From Prorocentrum cordatum (Eukaryota; Sar; Dinophyceae; Prorocentrales; Prorocentraceae), in contig CAUYUJ010018649.1 in NCBI GenBank assembly GCA_963575745.1, forward strand, positions 472,123-536,122: 64,000 nucleotides of DNA. The letters run 5' to 3'. This document shows, one piece after another, positions 10,500 through 21,096 of this stretch (positions are counted from its first letter, which is position 1; each line of letters starts with the position of its first letter). A program made the translations under genes and the position numbers. Below the pieces are notes generated by a model, which saw only the letters and a program-made list of their open reading frames with translations, did not search any database and was not told the DNA's origin.

Positions 10500-11879
10500 A
10501 GCAGTGAGATCGCCCACCTGAGGAGGGCTTGAAAGTGGCGCCCGCCAAGCGCCGCACTTTAGCCAGTTCTCAGTCAGAAGACCCATGGACCTCGCAGCCG
10601 AGCTGCAGTGCGGGGAGGGCCCCAACTACAAAAACCTGGCGGGGGCCGCGGCCAAGGATGGCCCTGCGGCGCCGAAGACGGCCCGTCCGCCTAGCCGCCT
10701 TAGCAGCCCTGGCCTTGATATTGACGCTTTGGCCCCGAACTCCCCAGGCTTCCCCCCCAGTGTCGTCGATCCCCAAGTTGGTCGCAGACTCCATGCGGGA
10801 GCCCATGAGAGGCCCAATGTGCTGCTGCAGTCTAGGGGCGATAGCCTTCGAAGGGCAAACCATGGCCACTTTGTCCATGGCAACCTCGGCCACCATGATT
10901 TGTGATCCCCCTGTGCAGCTCGCTACCCGAAACAAGAAACCCCTGGACAACCGAAACCGCAGAACCGACCGACCGCCTCGAGCCCCGCGTCGTCGATATA
11001 GACACCCATCTGCCCCTGGGATCGAATGCGAAACGGATGCGTCTAAACCGGAAACTCTGACCATCGTAGCGGCGAAACCGCATCCCGCCACCGCGCCGCG
11101 GAAGGCGCACTGCGCTGGCGCCGCAGTGGAGGCCAACACCAAGTACCTCCCTCCTCGGTAGGCCGCAAAGCAGACGGCCGCAACCGCGGGGTGAAAGCGA
11201 TGCTGGCGGCAGCGGCTCAAGCTTAGAGAGCGAGGGATCTGCGCGTAGAACTTGAGCATGTCCCAAAGGATAGTGGCAGCCTCTCGACCTCGGTTCCTGC
11301 TGGCCTCGAACCGAAAGCATTGGCGCCAAACCGCGCCCTGGGCCCCCCCGGAGTTCCCCCGCGGCCCAGCAAGGCCCGTCGTTGGCAGCCCCCCACTGAC
11401 GCGCGATGCATCTTCGCCCGAAATCTATAAGAGCCCCCGAAGACACCGATGGGTCGAAATAAGTTGGCTTGGCCAACGGAGCCACCATCAGGGCCCTCAG
11501 CTGGCGGGGGGGGATCCGATGTTTCAACCAGAAGCAAAACCTGAGCCAGCGCATCCTGGGCGCTGGCCGACACATGGGAAGAATGCCGCATGTGGAAGCC
11601 GTCAAGCCCCACAGCGATCCCCTTCGAAAACTTACGAGAGACGGACCAATATCCGACGCAAACAGGAGCGGGATGGGGGGGGTCGAGGCCCCCCCTATCC
11701 CCAAGTTCCCTAGAAATGGCTTTCCAGAGGCCCCCGAACCCGTCAAACCCGGCCCGCAAAAGCTTGCAAGGGTCCGAAACAACCGAGCCGAACTTGGACA
11801 AGGTCGCGGCAGGGCGCCGCGCCACAAGATCCGCCGTAACTTGATGCATCCTTCCCGTTTCATTATTTATTCCGTCCAA
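10500..11879 (-). pseudogene. LINE-A reverse transcriptase domain (frameshifted)
   Basis: The RT reads over three minus frames. GIAVGLDGFHMRH (about 11583-11615) is the characteristic N-terminal block. FRPIGVFGG (11433-11459) is the R-P-I block. KFYAQIPRSL follows near 11240. MGVYIDDAGLEAVG carries the catalytic YxDD box as YIDD at 10989-11000. MVAEVAMDKVAMVC lies downstream near 10.9 kb. The YIDD box is intact, but the surrounding frame ends within about 20 codons. In the family this domain performs target-primed reverse transcription in the nucleus. Frameshifts near 11.4, 11.26, 11.0 and 10.9 kb make this copy non-functional. Confidence 0.85.
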
Positions 11880-12141
11880 ACGCCCCGAACTCCAGTCCTT
11901 CTTCGACTAGATCTGAAAAGCTGGCTGGCTGCCTCAAGCTGCAGCGCCACATACATCCTCAACTGCACACACGCCTGCCATAGCTGAGCGTCGGCAGGCC
12001 TTCCGAGCCACGCGCGGGCCGCCACCTGTGCCTCAGTGAAGGTAGTGTGAAGTAAGTCTCCCTGGTGGAGCTGGATGAAAATGGGGAAGAGGTTAAGGAA
12101 GGAACTGCGGGGGGAGTGGTCGGCCTTCGCTTCCGCGCGAC

Positions 12142-13180
12142 CTAAGAAGGCGCAGATCGTCGCGTGGGGCAAACTGACCGCGCGCAGGATGGGGCACCTC
12201 GGGCCCCCCCGGTCCTGCCCAAGATCGGGCCTCCACCGCACCTGAACATCCGCTCCTCTCGCTGCAAGAAAACCAGCTCAAGCCCCATAGTGAAACAACA
12301 AGCACACGCCCCCCCCCCCCCCCCCCCCCCCCCCGCAGTGGACCACGCTTGGTAGGCCTCAGACAGAAAAGAATGAGCCATGCCCCACTGCCTAGCCTGG
12401 GCCCTCTGAAGGCACTCGTCCACCAGATCCCGAACGCGATCGTACCTGGGTGGCTCCCGCATCGGACCGATCGGGGGGTCGACGGGGATCGGCGGGGGCC
12501 CCCGAAAGAACAGCGATCGCAAACGGGCCAGACCAGCGTGGAAAACCCGACCCACAGGCCTCCGAGGATAAAAAAAAGCAGCCGATCGATTCAGCCCAGC
12601 TGAGCTCACGACGTTGGCAAGTCCTGCAGACAGGACGAAAAAGTCGATCTTCCTGGGAGGCGATCGTGCTGGGTAACAGGTGTGCCCCTTGGCACCCGCG
12701 ATCTGAGCCTTGAGGTTCTGGGGGAACTCCGAGGTCCGCAACCCTTCTGGGCCAAGGTTGAAGTCGCCACCCAGCAATAGTGGCGGGCCAGCCGTTGAGA
12801 GTCTCGAGCCCAGCGAACTGAGCAGCCCCCATTGCCATCAGGCAGCCCTTCGCAGCCGTGGAGATAACACGCGCTGGCTTAATAGTGCTGGCCTCCAGAT
12901 GGGTGGGCAATGGCGGCGAGGACTCTCGGGCCCATGAGACAAAGCGCGTTGGGGGCCGAGCGCAGGCCCATCCAACTGCGGGCAAACCTGGCCACTCCCG
13001 AGGAGGGGCCGCCCCCTGGGCCCGCGGCCCCCAAGCTCCAGAGAGAGCACCAGCCATTCCTGCAACGCCGAGCTGAGGCCGCGTGGAGGACCTCCTGGGT
13101 CACGAAACGACGTGGGCCCCGCAAGACCCAAGCCAATCCTTCGTGGCGCTCCAAGCGCTGCCATTCACAGTCTGGACGAT
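12142..13180 (-). pseudogene. LINE-A endonuclease (EEP fold) domain, frameshifted
   Basis: The strongest block is GGDFNLGPEGL (GDFN at 12757-12768), the metal-binding G-D-x-N signature of exonuclease-endonuclease-phosphatase enzymes. It is followed by PPRKIDFFVLS (IDFF at 12637-12648), which holds the second conserved Asp. The N-terminal part (LPTHLEASTIKPARVIS and neighbours, 12.84-13.1 kb) sits in other frames. The C-terminal part runs on in frame through RDLVDECLQRAQARQWG into a poly-Gly stretch coded by the C26 run. In the family this enzyme nicks the chromosomal target. The N-terminal catalytic Glu was not located with confidence. Confidence 0.85.
12309..12334. repeat. C26 homopolymer
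   Basis: Twenty-six consecutive C residues lie inside LINE-A, between endonuclease and RT. On the element's sense strand this is G26, read as a Gly run. Such runs slip easily in replication and in sequencing, so the exact length is doubtful. Confidence 0.9.
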
Positions 13181-13757
13181 CAGCTCAAGATGCGCTGGAC
13201 TGGGGACGGCGGCAGGGGAACTAGGATGGCTCGGGGCGCCAGCTCTCAGGGTCGCGCCCAAGACTGCCGCCCGCGTCGACTGGTCTGCTCGGCGACAAGG
13301 GGCCCCGGCGGGCAGCAAACAGCCCCGACGGCTGCTTGGGAACCGCTGCACCTCCCGAAGTAGAAGCAGAATCAAACAGAGCGCCTCTTACCTGACAGGG
13401 AGGACTTCACACAAATTCTGGCAAACGTGGCATGACATGCTCCAGACGATTCCCCCGACCGATATCCTCAAACTGACAACCACCAACTTCGCGCATGATC
13501 TGCAGGGGGGTCCCTTGCGCAGGCTGCGTGTGCTTGGTCGGCGGCACCCGCACACCGTGCAGCGCCTGCACGCACTCGCTGAAGCAAAAGCTCGCACGAA
13601 GGACCTCCTGTCAGGCCCTGAGATGACCCTCCTCCTGGCCCAGACGAGGAAGCATCTTCAGGAGCAGCAGCACCACCAGCGCTGCCAATGCCAACCTAAG
13701 CGGCCGTGGCGGGAGCACCCGCTGCCTCGGCATCGGCGGTGCGGCGCTTCTTCCCTT

Positions 13758-14605
13758 CTAAGCGGGCAGCCATGGCTCGCTGGGCTGCGCGGGCCTCGCG
13801 GGCTGCCTCAACAGCCGTCGTGCACAGCTCGCGCGCCATGTCCTGCAAGCCCTCCTGCAACTGCTCCTGCCGCTTTTTTGAACTTGTTGAAGGTCTGTAG
13901 GATCCAGCTCCGCAAAATCGCCGACAGTGAACACACTACCCATGTCGATGCGGAACGAACCCACCCTGCCCTCCAACAAACTCTCAAAATCGATCGTCGG
14001 TGGCTCCACCGACTCGGCCATGACAAGCTTTGCCGCGTTTGCCTTGGCGACCTTCTGGGTGAGATCACTGCGCGTCTGGTCCAGGTGCTTGAAATCTTCC
14101 GCCGTGACCGCCAGGTGCCGTCTCTGCGATGCCAGCAATTTTTCGGTTGTCTCCATCTGGGCCAACTCCTTCTCCATCTGCTTGCCACGACGCAGCCATT
14201 CCTTTCGGTATCGAGCGAGCTGCTCCTCAAGCGACTTTGGTGCCTTACGCGGCGACCGCAGGGCCTGCAGCTGGGCGCGACACCGCCCTGCCTCGAAGGA
14301 GTTGCCGACTGTGTCGTGCAGCTTGATGAACACTCGAGTTCCTCATCCGTGAGCCTGGCGACGGACTTGGGTTGCTGGAGGCCACCTTGTGGCCCAGGGA
14401 CAAGAGCATGAGGCTCCTGCTGCTGCTGCTGCCCTCCTCCCTGGCCCCCACTCGCGCCGACGCTGCCGCGCAAGTCGGGGCTGCCAGGCGGCCCTGGCGG
14501 CGCCCCCCAGGAGCAAGGGCAGGGGCTCGGTCCCCACCATCCGCCTCCGCCGAAATAGGGCATCTGCGGACCGACGGCGAACGGAGAGCGAACCTGTGGG
14601 GCCAC
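13758..14605 (-). pseudogene. LINE-A ORF1-like coiled-coil protein remnant
   Basis: From 14333 to about 13830 one frame reads a highly charged, helix-forming protein with blocks such as EEQLARYRKEWLRRGKQ, MEKELAQMETTEKLLA and DLTQKVAKANAAKL. It has the spacing of a long coiled coil and ends in an acidic region (VGDFAELDPTDLQQVQK). An upstream frame (14605-14340) supplies a Gly/Pro/Gln-rich N-terminus with a QQQQQ run and joins through one frameshift near 14335. Position and character match the RNA-binding, multimerising first product of LINEs. No zinc knuckle was seen, so the role is inferred from location and composition. Confidence 0.65.
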
Positions 14606-14701
14606 ACGTTGAGCCCATACACCTGAAGGACGAGACGACGCTAGCCACGCTCGGGACCCACTTCAGGGCCCCAGAAACCATAACAGTGGAGGCCACCCAG
14701 A

Positions 14702-14906
14702 TTCGGCGTCGAGCCCAGGGGGGAATTGAGAAGGGGCGGGCCGTCTCAGAAGAATCGGACGTTCCCTGGCCTTCTGAGACGATTTCTCAGCCATCTCAGA
14801 AGACGCAGAGAACTTCTCCGAAGGCCGCAGGGCTTCAGACAATTCCCGCCGCCATCTGAGACGGCCTTCCTCCTTCTCAATTCCCCCCACTCGCTCGCCG
14901 CTGAGA
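14702..14906. repeat. FB-2 foldback, copy 2
   Basis: Arms read CGGCGTCGAGCCCAGGGGGG and, on the right, CCCCCCACTCGCTCGCCGC. The inside has TTGAGAAGG, TCTCAGAAGA and CCTTCTCAATT blocks in inverted order. It sits directly at the 5' side of LINE-A. Confidence 0.85.
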
Positions 14907-14924
14907 TGGAGTCGGAGGATTGCG

Positions 14925-15030
14925 CCGTATCGTCGATGCATTGGCGACGTCGGCGATGCATCGGTGCCGTCGGCCTGGAGAAAATCGGACGCCACATCAA
15001 GCCGCATCGGCGATGTATCGGTGATGCAAC
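14925..15030. repeat. Cluster of GGCGATGCATCGG-type words
   Basis: GTCGATGCAT, GGCGATGCATCGG and GGCGATGTATCGGTGATGCA follow one another at short, irregular spacing. The words are partly palindromic, like the CGCCGAT family at 18878, 31600, 56380 and 59383. No gene was seen. Confidence 0.55.
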
Positions 15031-16468
15031 GCCGACGCGGCACGATCCTCTGACCCCATCTACTCGTACCCCATCTGGGAGGCGTGGAGCTGCAAAACCC
15101 CCTAAACCAAGACATTGCTAACAAGGACTTTGAATGTTCACCCCGAAGGACCGAAGAAAGCTTAGACTCTCAGGTGACCCAGCGCCCTGGTCAATCAACA
15201 AATCTTCGTTTGGGTAGCCCTCAGCACTGGTGGAGCCGGCCCTTCCGAACGTGCCAAGTACACGCATCCTCACGATGAGGCCACTCAGCGCGCGATAAGC
15301 GCGCGCAGGACAGAGGCAGGCTGTGAAGCTGCCGATGAATACGGGATGGTATGTGCATCTATCGACGCGAAGTGCCACAGGCCCTCTGGGCGCAAGCGGG
15401 CAGCCCAGCTGGGACACTCCACTTGGCGCGTGGCGCTCCACGAGGCGCGAAGCGCAGATATGCTCGCGCTGTCGCGCGGCCTCGCGGATAAACGGGGGTA
15501 CAGTCTGGGCATTGACCTAAGGAACCCTACAGAAGGAACGAGGCCCCTGCTTCCCATAAATGACCTTCCATTTCCCACGGAAACCCCAGGAAAACCCAAG
15601 GCAAACTGTAAAACAATCAAAGAACACCGAGCTCCTCCCCAGCAAAAAAGGTTCCTTCCTCAGGGCCCCGACTGTATGGCGACCCCGACCACCCCGACGT
15701 TGTGGGAGCTTCGACTGGACGCAAATTTGTGGACTTAACTCGGGCACCTACGCTTGGGGGGGGGGCATCCATGGAGACAAAATCGCGGGCCAAACTCGGG
15801 CACATACGCTGGGGGGGGGCATGCATCCTAGATGTGAGGTGCGTTCGAGCAGCCCACAGGGGGGAGCATTCCCAAGTTTCCCTTCGCTTCTGGGCGGCCT
15901 GACTTTGGGGGGGGAACTCGAGGCTTGGGACGAGAAGCTCATCTCACGGGGATCAATCAATAGATAGTGGGGCCATCGCTTGAGCCGTGATGGCAAGGGC
16001 TGTGTCTGGCTGTCGTTGCTCGAATGTGCATCGTTAGCACTGCGCCCCGGTAAAAGGGAGCCAGTCGTACTTCTTGTCCGCCATGTCCTCCAAAATCTGG
16101 TCCTCGCACGCAACGAGGTGGGATGTGGATGAGACGCTGAGGCCGAAACAGACAGTTACTAAAAGACTTGCAGAACTCCCCCGCGCCCTCGCACTTGCCA
16201 ATGCCTTCCCCCTTGCCCAGGTTCCCCCTCCCCAAACACACGGGGCGTCTTCGGCGAGGTGCGCTCAGATGGTGCCGCAAAGCTCCAAATTCAATGACAC
16301 CTGGAGGCGCGACGACTGCAGTGAAAAACGCATGGCTGCAAGGTCTCGCGCAAGGTCGGGAAGGGTTGGCGATCTGGTTTGATGACAAATCAGGGCTGAA
16401 CCTAAACAGTGTTTTTCGTTTTCCTGGTGTGTTCGTTTTCCCGCGTTTTGTCTTCAATCCGCCTTTAC
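15031..16468. other. No recognisable gene; short direct repeat
   Basis: ACTCGGGCAC then TACGCT and a G run is repeated at 15737 and 15793, 56 bp apart. Frames at 15346-15738 plus and 15957-16595 minus are long but motif-free and overlapped by other frames. I cannot assign a gene. Confidence 0.5.
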
Positions 16469-16639
16469 TCGGCGGTGGACAAACCTCCCTGTAGTAGACC
16501 TCCCCTGAATGAAAACGCCCTGGGACCGAAACCGACGGACCTGGACCCGCAAAAATGACGGCCGCGACGCCCTCTCGCGAACCGAAAACGGCCAATCCCT
16601 TAATCGACGTGTCAGGGTAGGAGGTCTGTCCACCCCCGA
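16469..16639. mobile_element. MITE-D copy 1 (about 171 bp)
   Basis: The ends are inverted: TCGGCGGTGGACAAACCTCC on the left and GGAGGTCTGTCCACCCCCGA on the right. The interior contains ATGACGGCCGCGACGCCCTC and ATCGACGTGTCAGGGTAGGA, shared with copies at 16847 and 60235. Confidence 0.85.
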
Positions 16640-16846
16640 TTTACCGCACAACGAAGTCGAAACGAAAACGGCCCACGAAATCGCCAAAACACAGTTTAGG
16701 TCCAGCCCTGTGACACATCGCGGGGACAGACATACCCCGAGCGATCGGGAGGTCCGCCTGTCGTGCTCGGCCAGCACAGTCGAGCCACCTCCCAGGGCAA
16801 TGACGCTGCGCGCACAGCATCCAGCAGCGTACCGATTTGGTGCTTC

Positions 16847-17017
16847 TCGGCGGTGGACAAACCTCCTTTTAGCAAACCTCCCATTGGAGAAAAACGCCTG
16901 GGACCGAGACCGACGGATCTGGATCCGCAAAAGTGACGGCCGCGACGCCCTCTCGCGAACCGAAAACGGCCAGTTCCTGAATCGACGTGTCAGGGTAGGA
17001 GGTCTGTCCACCTCCGA
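16847..17017. mobile_element. MITE-D copy 2 (about 171 bp)
   Basis: It shares the ends and interior of copy 1 in the same orientation, 378 bp away. Identity is high, and the right end is GGAGGTCTGTCCACCTCCGA. The two copies are separate insertions or a local duplication with unrelated sequence between. Confidence 0.85.
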
Positions 17018-18020
17018 GTTTCCCTTCCCTGGGGCAGAAGGATTGTGTTGCAACGCGGAAGGGGGACAAGGAGTCGGGCAAGGAGAACGAGGAGGACCAC
17101 GAATGGGCCCAAAATCATGTCAGCGCTGGTATCTTGTTTCAGCGCAAGTGCTAGCAAATGAGAGAAGAGGAACTGGGAAACCACGAATGAACCCAGGGCC
17201 GAGTGGGCCGTGTCGATGCAAATGCCAACTCGGGAAAACGTGACACTGCCAAATGGGCCAGACGATCATCAGTCTGGTTGAGGCCTACCAAGAAAAACAA
17301 CGTTTTTCAATGAAACACGCACTGGCCCCTGATGGCATCACAACGTCTCACCAATCCCGGCTAATTAGAGGCCTTTGTGGGATGAGGGACGGAGAGAGGT
17401 CATCATCAACCGTCGTGGTCTGACACAAGGATGACATGACTCTTCCTTTCCGCCTGGAGGATGCGGTCATAAACTTGTGTTTAAGCGTGTCGCGGCGGCC
17501 TAGCGTGTCGACGCGGTGGCCCCTGCGACGCGATACAGTCCGCATATAGGCGATAGGGATGGAGTTCCAGAACGCAACGGGCCCAGAACGCCGCAAGAGC
17601 CAAGGACGCGCGCACCAAAACCGAAGGGTGCACAGGTGCCGATTGCGAGAAGGGCCCATCATCAACACCCAGTTCTCTTGCAAACTACTGAGATATCACA
17701 CTACTTCACAAGACAAAACACAATGAAATACATCAGCACCAATATCACCCCAAAAACGTCCCATATAAAAAAACAACGAATACGCCAAGACACCTCAATC
17801 AAACCTATAAACGCCCGTTTGTCTTGCAGGCTGCTGGGGTGCCGCACCGCTTCGCGGGACGGGACGAGACGGAGCGGCTCGGCGCCGTTGCCGCCCAGAG
17901 GGCGTCCCAGGTAGGGAACGGCGGGTACGCCGAGGCGCCCTAGTTGGACCTGTGAACGCACATCGATCCCAGATTCTTGCACAATTCGCCATCGCAGGCA
18001 AGCGTTTCCCGGTCCCCATC
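17018..18020. other. No recognisable gene
   Basis: The stretch 17690-17815 is AT-rich with A runs, unlike the GC-rich surroundings. Nothing coding was supported on either strand. Confidence 0.5.
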
Positions 18021-18148
18021 CTTGCCGTCGCTCGGACGTCCATTTCCCAAGCATGTTTCGGTTTCGTGTGTATTTTTTTTGCTCGATGGCCCAGGATGCT
18101 CCTCCAAGGTCCTCGCCGAGAAAAAAAGCACACGTTCGAGCAATGCCA
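18021..18148. mobile_element. MITE-C copy 1 (about 128 bp)
   Basis: It starts GCCGTCGCTCGGACGTCC and ends ACGTTCGAGCAATGCCA, an imperfect inverted repeat. The inside has a T run, then GCTCGATGGCCCAGGATGCT and CCTCGCCGAGAAAAAAA. Copies lie at 30546, 31341 and 55981. Confidence 0.8.
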
Positions 18149-18337
18149 GGATCCGTATGGGAGGCTGGGAACACGTTCGAAGCGCTGATGCTTGGGGACT
18201 GGGACGTGCTCCGCACGCCGCCCCGAAGCGTGGTGGGCCAGCACCGGCCGCAGCGCACACGCTGGAGCAGAACATCCCTGGCCTTCCTCTCTGCATGATT
18301 CGCCCCAGCCGCGACCTCTCCTGGACACACCAGCAGC

Positions 18338-18535
18338 CCATTCTCGGCGGCGAGCCCACGGGGCGAAGGGCCTGACCTTCTCAGAACGCTCGGAAGGCCT
18401 CGGGCCTTCTGAGAGGCTTCGAAGCCTTCCCCGAAGACACAAAAAACTTCTCAGAAGACCCGAGGGCTTCAGAGAATCCCCGCCGCCATCCGAGAAGGCC
18501 TGCCCCCTCTCAATTCACCCCGGGCGCGCCGCCGA
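18338..18535. repeat. FB-2 foldback, copy 3
   Basis: Outer arms read CTCGGCGGCGAGCCC and GGGCGCGCCGCCGA. Inside, TTCTCAGAACG, CTTCTGAGAGGC and TCTCAGAAGACC recur in both orientations. Confidence 0.8.
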
Positions 18536-18713
18536 AACTCTTCGAGCCCTCCATGACTGCGACACGTCAACTCATGCATTGAAGCTTCCCCCGCTGCGTC
18601 CCGGGTGCGCGCGAGGAGCGCCAGGAAGGAAAAAACCGGACCTGAGCGAGGGGCAACGACACAGAAGGTGCGCGCCGAGATGACGTCGTCGTTGGTCTCT
18701 GACACCCGCTTAG

Positions 18714-18856
18714 TCGTTCAACCTTGAACATTAACGGCTTTCCAGTGGGGCGGATTGTTCGCTAGCGGCCGATTCTGGGCCACTGGCGGCGTTCAACCTT
18801 GAACGGCCGCAGTGGGGTCACCGTCGCGACAACGCGGCGCGAACCTACCGTAGAGG
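18714..18856. repeat. Dispersed repeat R-2, copy 1
   Basis: The palindromic word GTTCAACCTTGAAC occurs twice, followed by GATTCTGGGCCACTGGCGGC and GGCGCGAACCTACCGTA. The same order is found at 30480-30760, interrupted there by a MITE, and at 59035-59165. Confidence 0.8.
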
Positions 18857-18877
18857 GGACTGGCCCAGGCGGGGGGA

Positions 18878-18965
18878 GCACATCGACCTCGAATCGACGA
18901 TACATCGCAGATAGATCGGCGACAGGCCTCCGATAGCGAAACACCACGTTCCTCGGCGGGGCCCA
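18878..18965. repeat. Dispersed repeat R-1 (CGCCGAT type), copy 1
   Basis: CATCGACCTCGAATCGACGA leads into repeated ATCGGCGA words and ends near ACGTTCCTCGGCGGGG. It matches 31600-31710, 56380-56470 and 59383-59475. Confidence 0.7.
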
Positions 18966-19033
18966 AAATAGAATTCCTCTGACGTCCCTACGAGTCTTCG
19001 GAAGGCCCACGGGGCCACAATCGCAAAATCACA

Positions 19034-19240
19034 ATTCGACGAAGAACAAATATAAAAACAATAACTGTATGGATACACGCTCTCAAAGATCCGCGCAAAC
19101 TCAATGGATCGGCTTCACCCTGGCGAAAGGAACGCGCCAGGGGCGCCGCCAGAAAGGCGTTCATTGCCGATCCAAGAAATCCGCGCAGACCTCCAAGAGT
19201 GCAGATTTGTCCAGTTGTTTTGATGAGAATCGAAAAATTC
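19034..19240. repeat. FB-1 long-arm foldback, copy 2
   Basis: The right half CCGATCCAAGAAATCCGCGC continues into AGACCTCCAAGAG; the left half is its complement from AGATCCGCGC to GGATCGGCTTC. The core is GCGCCAGGGGCGCCGCCAG. Confidence 0.75.
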
Positions 19241-19485
19241 GCCGGTTCAACGGGCCAAAGGCGTGCTAAGATCTCGTAACTACTTAACAATATTTCTAGT
19301 TCGCGCGCGCGGGGCGGCCCCTGGGGGCCCCCGGACAAAAAAGTACCCCAGCTGACCCCCGGCCGGGTCCCGGCTGGGTCCCGGGCAATCCCCAGGGTGG
19401 AGGGTATTTTTCGCCACCTCTCACGAGGATCGTGGCCTCCGAGGGGGGGGGGCTGCAATCGACTACCCCCCCTCCCGCCCCAAGG

Positions 19486-19612
19486 GTGTCCCAAGAGCCC
19501 CCCAAGAGGCCCCAGGGGAGCCCAAGACGCCGCCAGGGAGCCCCAGGACGCTCCCAAGATCCCCCAAGATACCCCCAAGACGGCCCCAAGAGGCCCGAAA
19601 TAGCACTCCAGG
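19486..19612. repeat. CCCCAAGAGG-type degenerate minisatellite
   Basis: The plus strand is a run of 9-13 bp units such as CCCCCAAGAGG, CCCAAGACGCC and CCCAAGATCC. The minus strand reads Gly/Trp/Ser/Leu-rich peptide (GASWGSLAASWAPLG). Similar arrays lie at 21297-21660, 36890-37110, 38740-39165 and 61140-61320. The peptide is a by-product of the repeat. Confidence 0.75.
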
Positions 19613-19810
19613 GCCGGCGGAATGAGCGAAGCGATTCATAATAATCCTTCCCCCGCCTCATCCCGATTACTAGCCTCCAACAAGGAATACCTGAGCGAAG
19701 AGTGCCCGCGCACAAGGCGCACAGGAGGTCCTGTGCCGAGCAGCCCTCTTGGCCAGCAGTAGCCCGAGCCCAGGGGCAGGCACCGGAGCCCCGCGCGAGG
19801 CGCACGAGGT

Positions 19811-19812
<2 letters not shown>

Positions 19813-19857
<45 letters not shown>

Positions 19858-19868
19858 GCACACACACA
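19813..19868. repeat. (AC)n microsatellite
   Basis: About 27 CA units occur, with one CGCG interruption near 19856. The flanks (19620-19810 and 19870-20350) hold no recognisable gene. Confidence 0.95.
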
Positions 19869-20354
19869 AGGTCCCCCGCACCAGGTCGCGCGTCCGCGGG
19901 CGATTTCGGGCATGCGCGGGCGCTCCTGCAGAGCTCGCGCTCGCTCGCCTGCGGACGCCGTGCACGACGCCGCGGGCGAGCTGAGACAACGGCAGCCCTC
20001 CCGCCCGCCCCAAATCCGCTCAAGATCGGTCCCTGGTTCCATCCTGCCCTGCTTGTCGAGTCGGATCCAGCGGTGGCGACAAGAAGCCTCCAGGCGGCCT
20101 AGACAGGACGACAAACGCCAGGGGGGGGCCGCCGTTGTCTCGACAAGCCCTCCTCCAGCACTCTCCGGGCTCTGGGGTCATAATTCGAGTCTCCAGCGGC
20201 AGGTCGGGACGATTCGGGCACCACCGGAACGCGCTCGGCGTGGCGCAGCTGTTGGGACGCATCCCGAGGCAGGAAACCTTTTGAGGAATCGACGAAAGCA
20301 TCCGAACCAAGTTTCATCGCGCACGCAGCGAGCTCCATCCCCCTCGCCCCCATC

Positions 20355-20557
20355 TGGAAAAAAGAACAAACTGCATAAGCGTTACCTACGGAACTCCGCG
20401 CAGATTAGTTGGTTTGGCGCTGCCCCCCCTCCCTGGAGCGCGGAGCGCTCCAGGGGCGGCGCTGGAGGGGCCGCCAGGGGGTCCAACGCCGATCCAAGAA
20501 ATCCACGCGGAGCTCCGAAAGTGTACGTTTTGCAGTTTGCTCTTTCGTTTTACCATG
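20355..20557. repeat. FB-1 long-arm foldback, copy 3 (most complete arms)
   Basis: Outer arms AGAACAAACTGCATAAGCG and, inverted, the complement of AGAGCAAACTGCAAAACG bracket the family arms (ACTCCGCGC... and ...GCGGAGCTCCGAAAG). The GC core contains GAGCGCGGAGCGCTC. Total length is about 200 bp with arms of roughly 70 bp. Confidence 0.8.
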
Positions 20558-20740
20558 ACTAACCACCAAGCCACCCAATCTAACCCTAAGTTGCCGCTGG
20601 TCCTGCCAATGCCCGATGGGGGGGACTTTCGGGCACGTCGAGATCACACAGTGGAGCCGTGCACCCCAAACCCGAGACCTGGGGGGTCTGGGCCCTGCGG
20701 GTTGGGTTCGGATGGCTTGATGAGTACAGTCTGACCTAGG

Positions 20741-21096
20741 CCAGAAAAAAACATCCCTCAAAAACATGAGACCCAACGTCGGCCAAAACAAACAGAACAT
20801 CCAATGGTACCCTCCCCAGGATGCATAAGAATATCCAACAAACACGAAGAATACTACTCTGGGTTTCTGGATAAGCGTGGGGGGGCGTCACCCTCGCCGA
20901 CAGCCACACATCGACCCCCGTCGCGGGCAGCCACCGCGGGCCGAAGGCGCTCCGACCCCCGTCGCGGCGCGACGACGAGGCGAGGTTGACCCCAGTCGGG
21001 GGGGTACCCCCACACGCGTATGAAGAAACCCAGAATAGGGCACCTCCCCGAGACGACCTCGAACTGATGCCTCGGTCCGACTGTAGTGAGACCAAC
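20741..21096. repeat. Dispersed repeat E, copy 1, with nested TIR element
   Basis: Blocks ACATGAGACC, TACCCTCCCCAGGATGCA, CAACAAACAC, CCTCCCCGA and GATGCCTCGGTCCGAC occur in the same order at 59938-60110. In this copy about 180 bp is inserted between the third and fourth blocks (20851-21030). Repeat E's minus frame reads VGPRHQFEVVSGR here and VGPKHRIEVRSGR at 60 kb, so it may derive from a coding segment. Confidence 0.75.
20851..21030. mobile_element. Nested TIR element inside repeat E
   Basis: Ends are inverted: CTCTGGGTTTCTGGATAAGC then a G run on the left, and CCCCACACGCGTATGAAGAA then ACCCAGA on the right. AGAATA occurs at both borders, a possible duplication. The element is absent from the second repeat E copy, which acts as the empty site. 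Confidence 0.65.

Larger units (their letters stand above)
8470..14700 (-). mobile_element. LINE-A: decayed non-LTR retrotransposon (ORF1-like, endonuclease, RT, RNase H)
   Basis: On the minus strand the domain order is Pro/Gln-rich plus coiled-coil ORF1-like region (14.6-13.76 kb), apurinic-type endonuclease (about 13.2-12.2 kb), linker, reverse transcriptase (11.88-10.5 kb), then an RNase H remnant and a tail (9.9-8.5 kb). This is the architecture of LINEs that encode EEP endonuclease and RNase H. The element would copy its RNA at a nicked chromosomal target. Every domain is split over two or three frames, so no intact polyprotein remains and it is a dead copy, unless assembly indels are to blame. 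The 3' end is uncertain (8.0-8.5 kb) and no target-site duplication was found. A C26 run lies inside. An FB-2 foldback abuts the 5' end. Confidence 0.85.

Noticed and set aside
19813-20114. Long frames with VCVCVC or HTHTHT runs
   Set aside because: They come from the (AC)n microsatellite.
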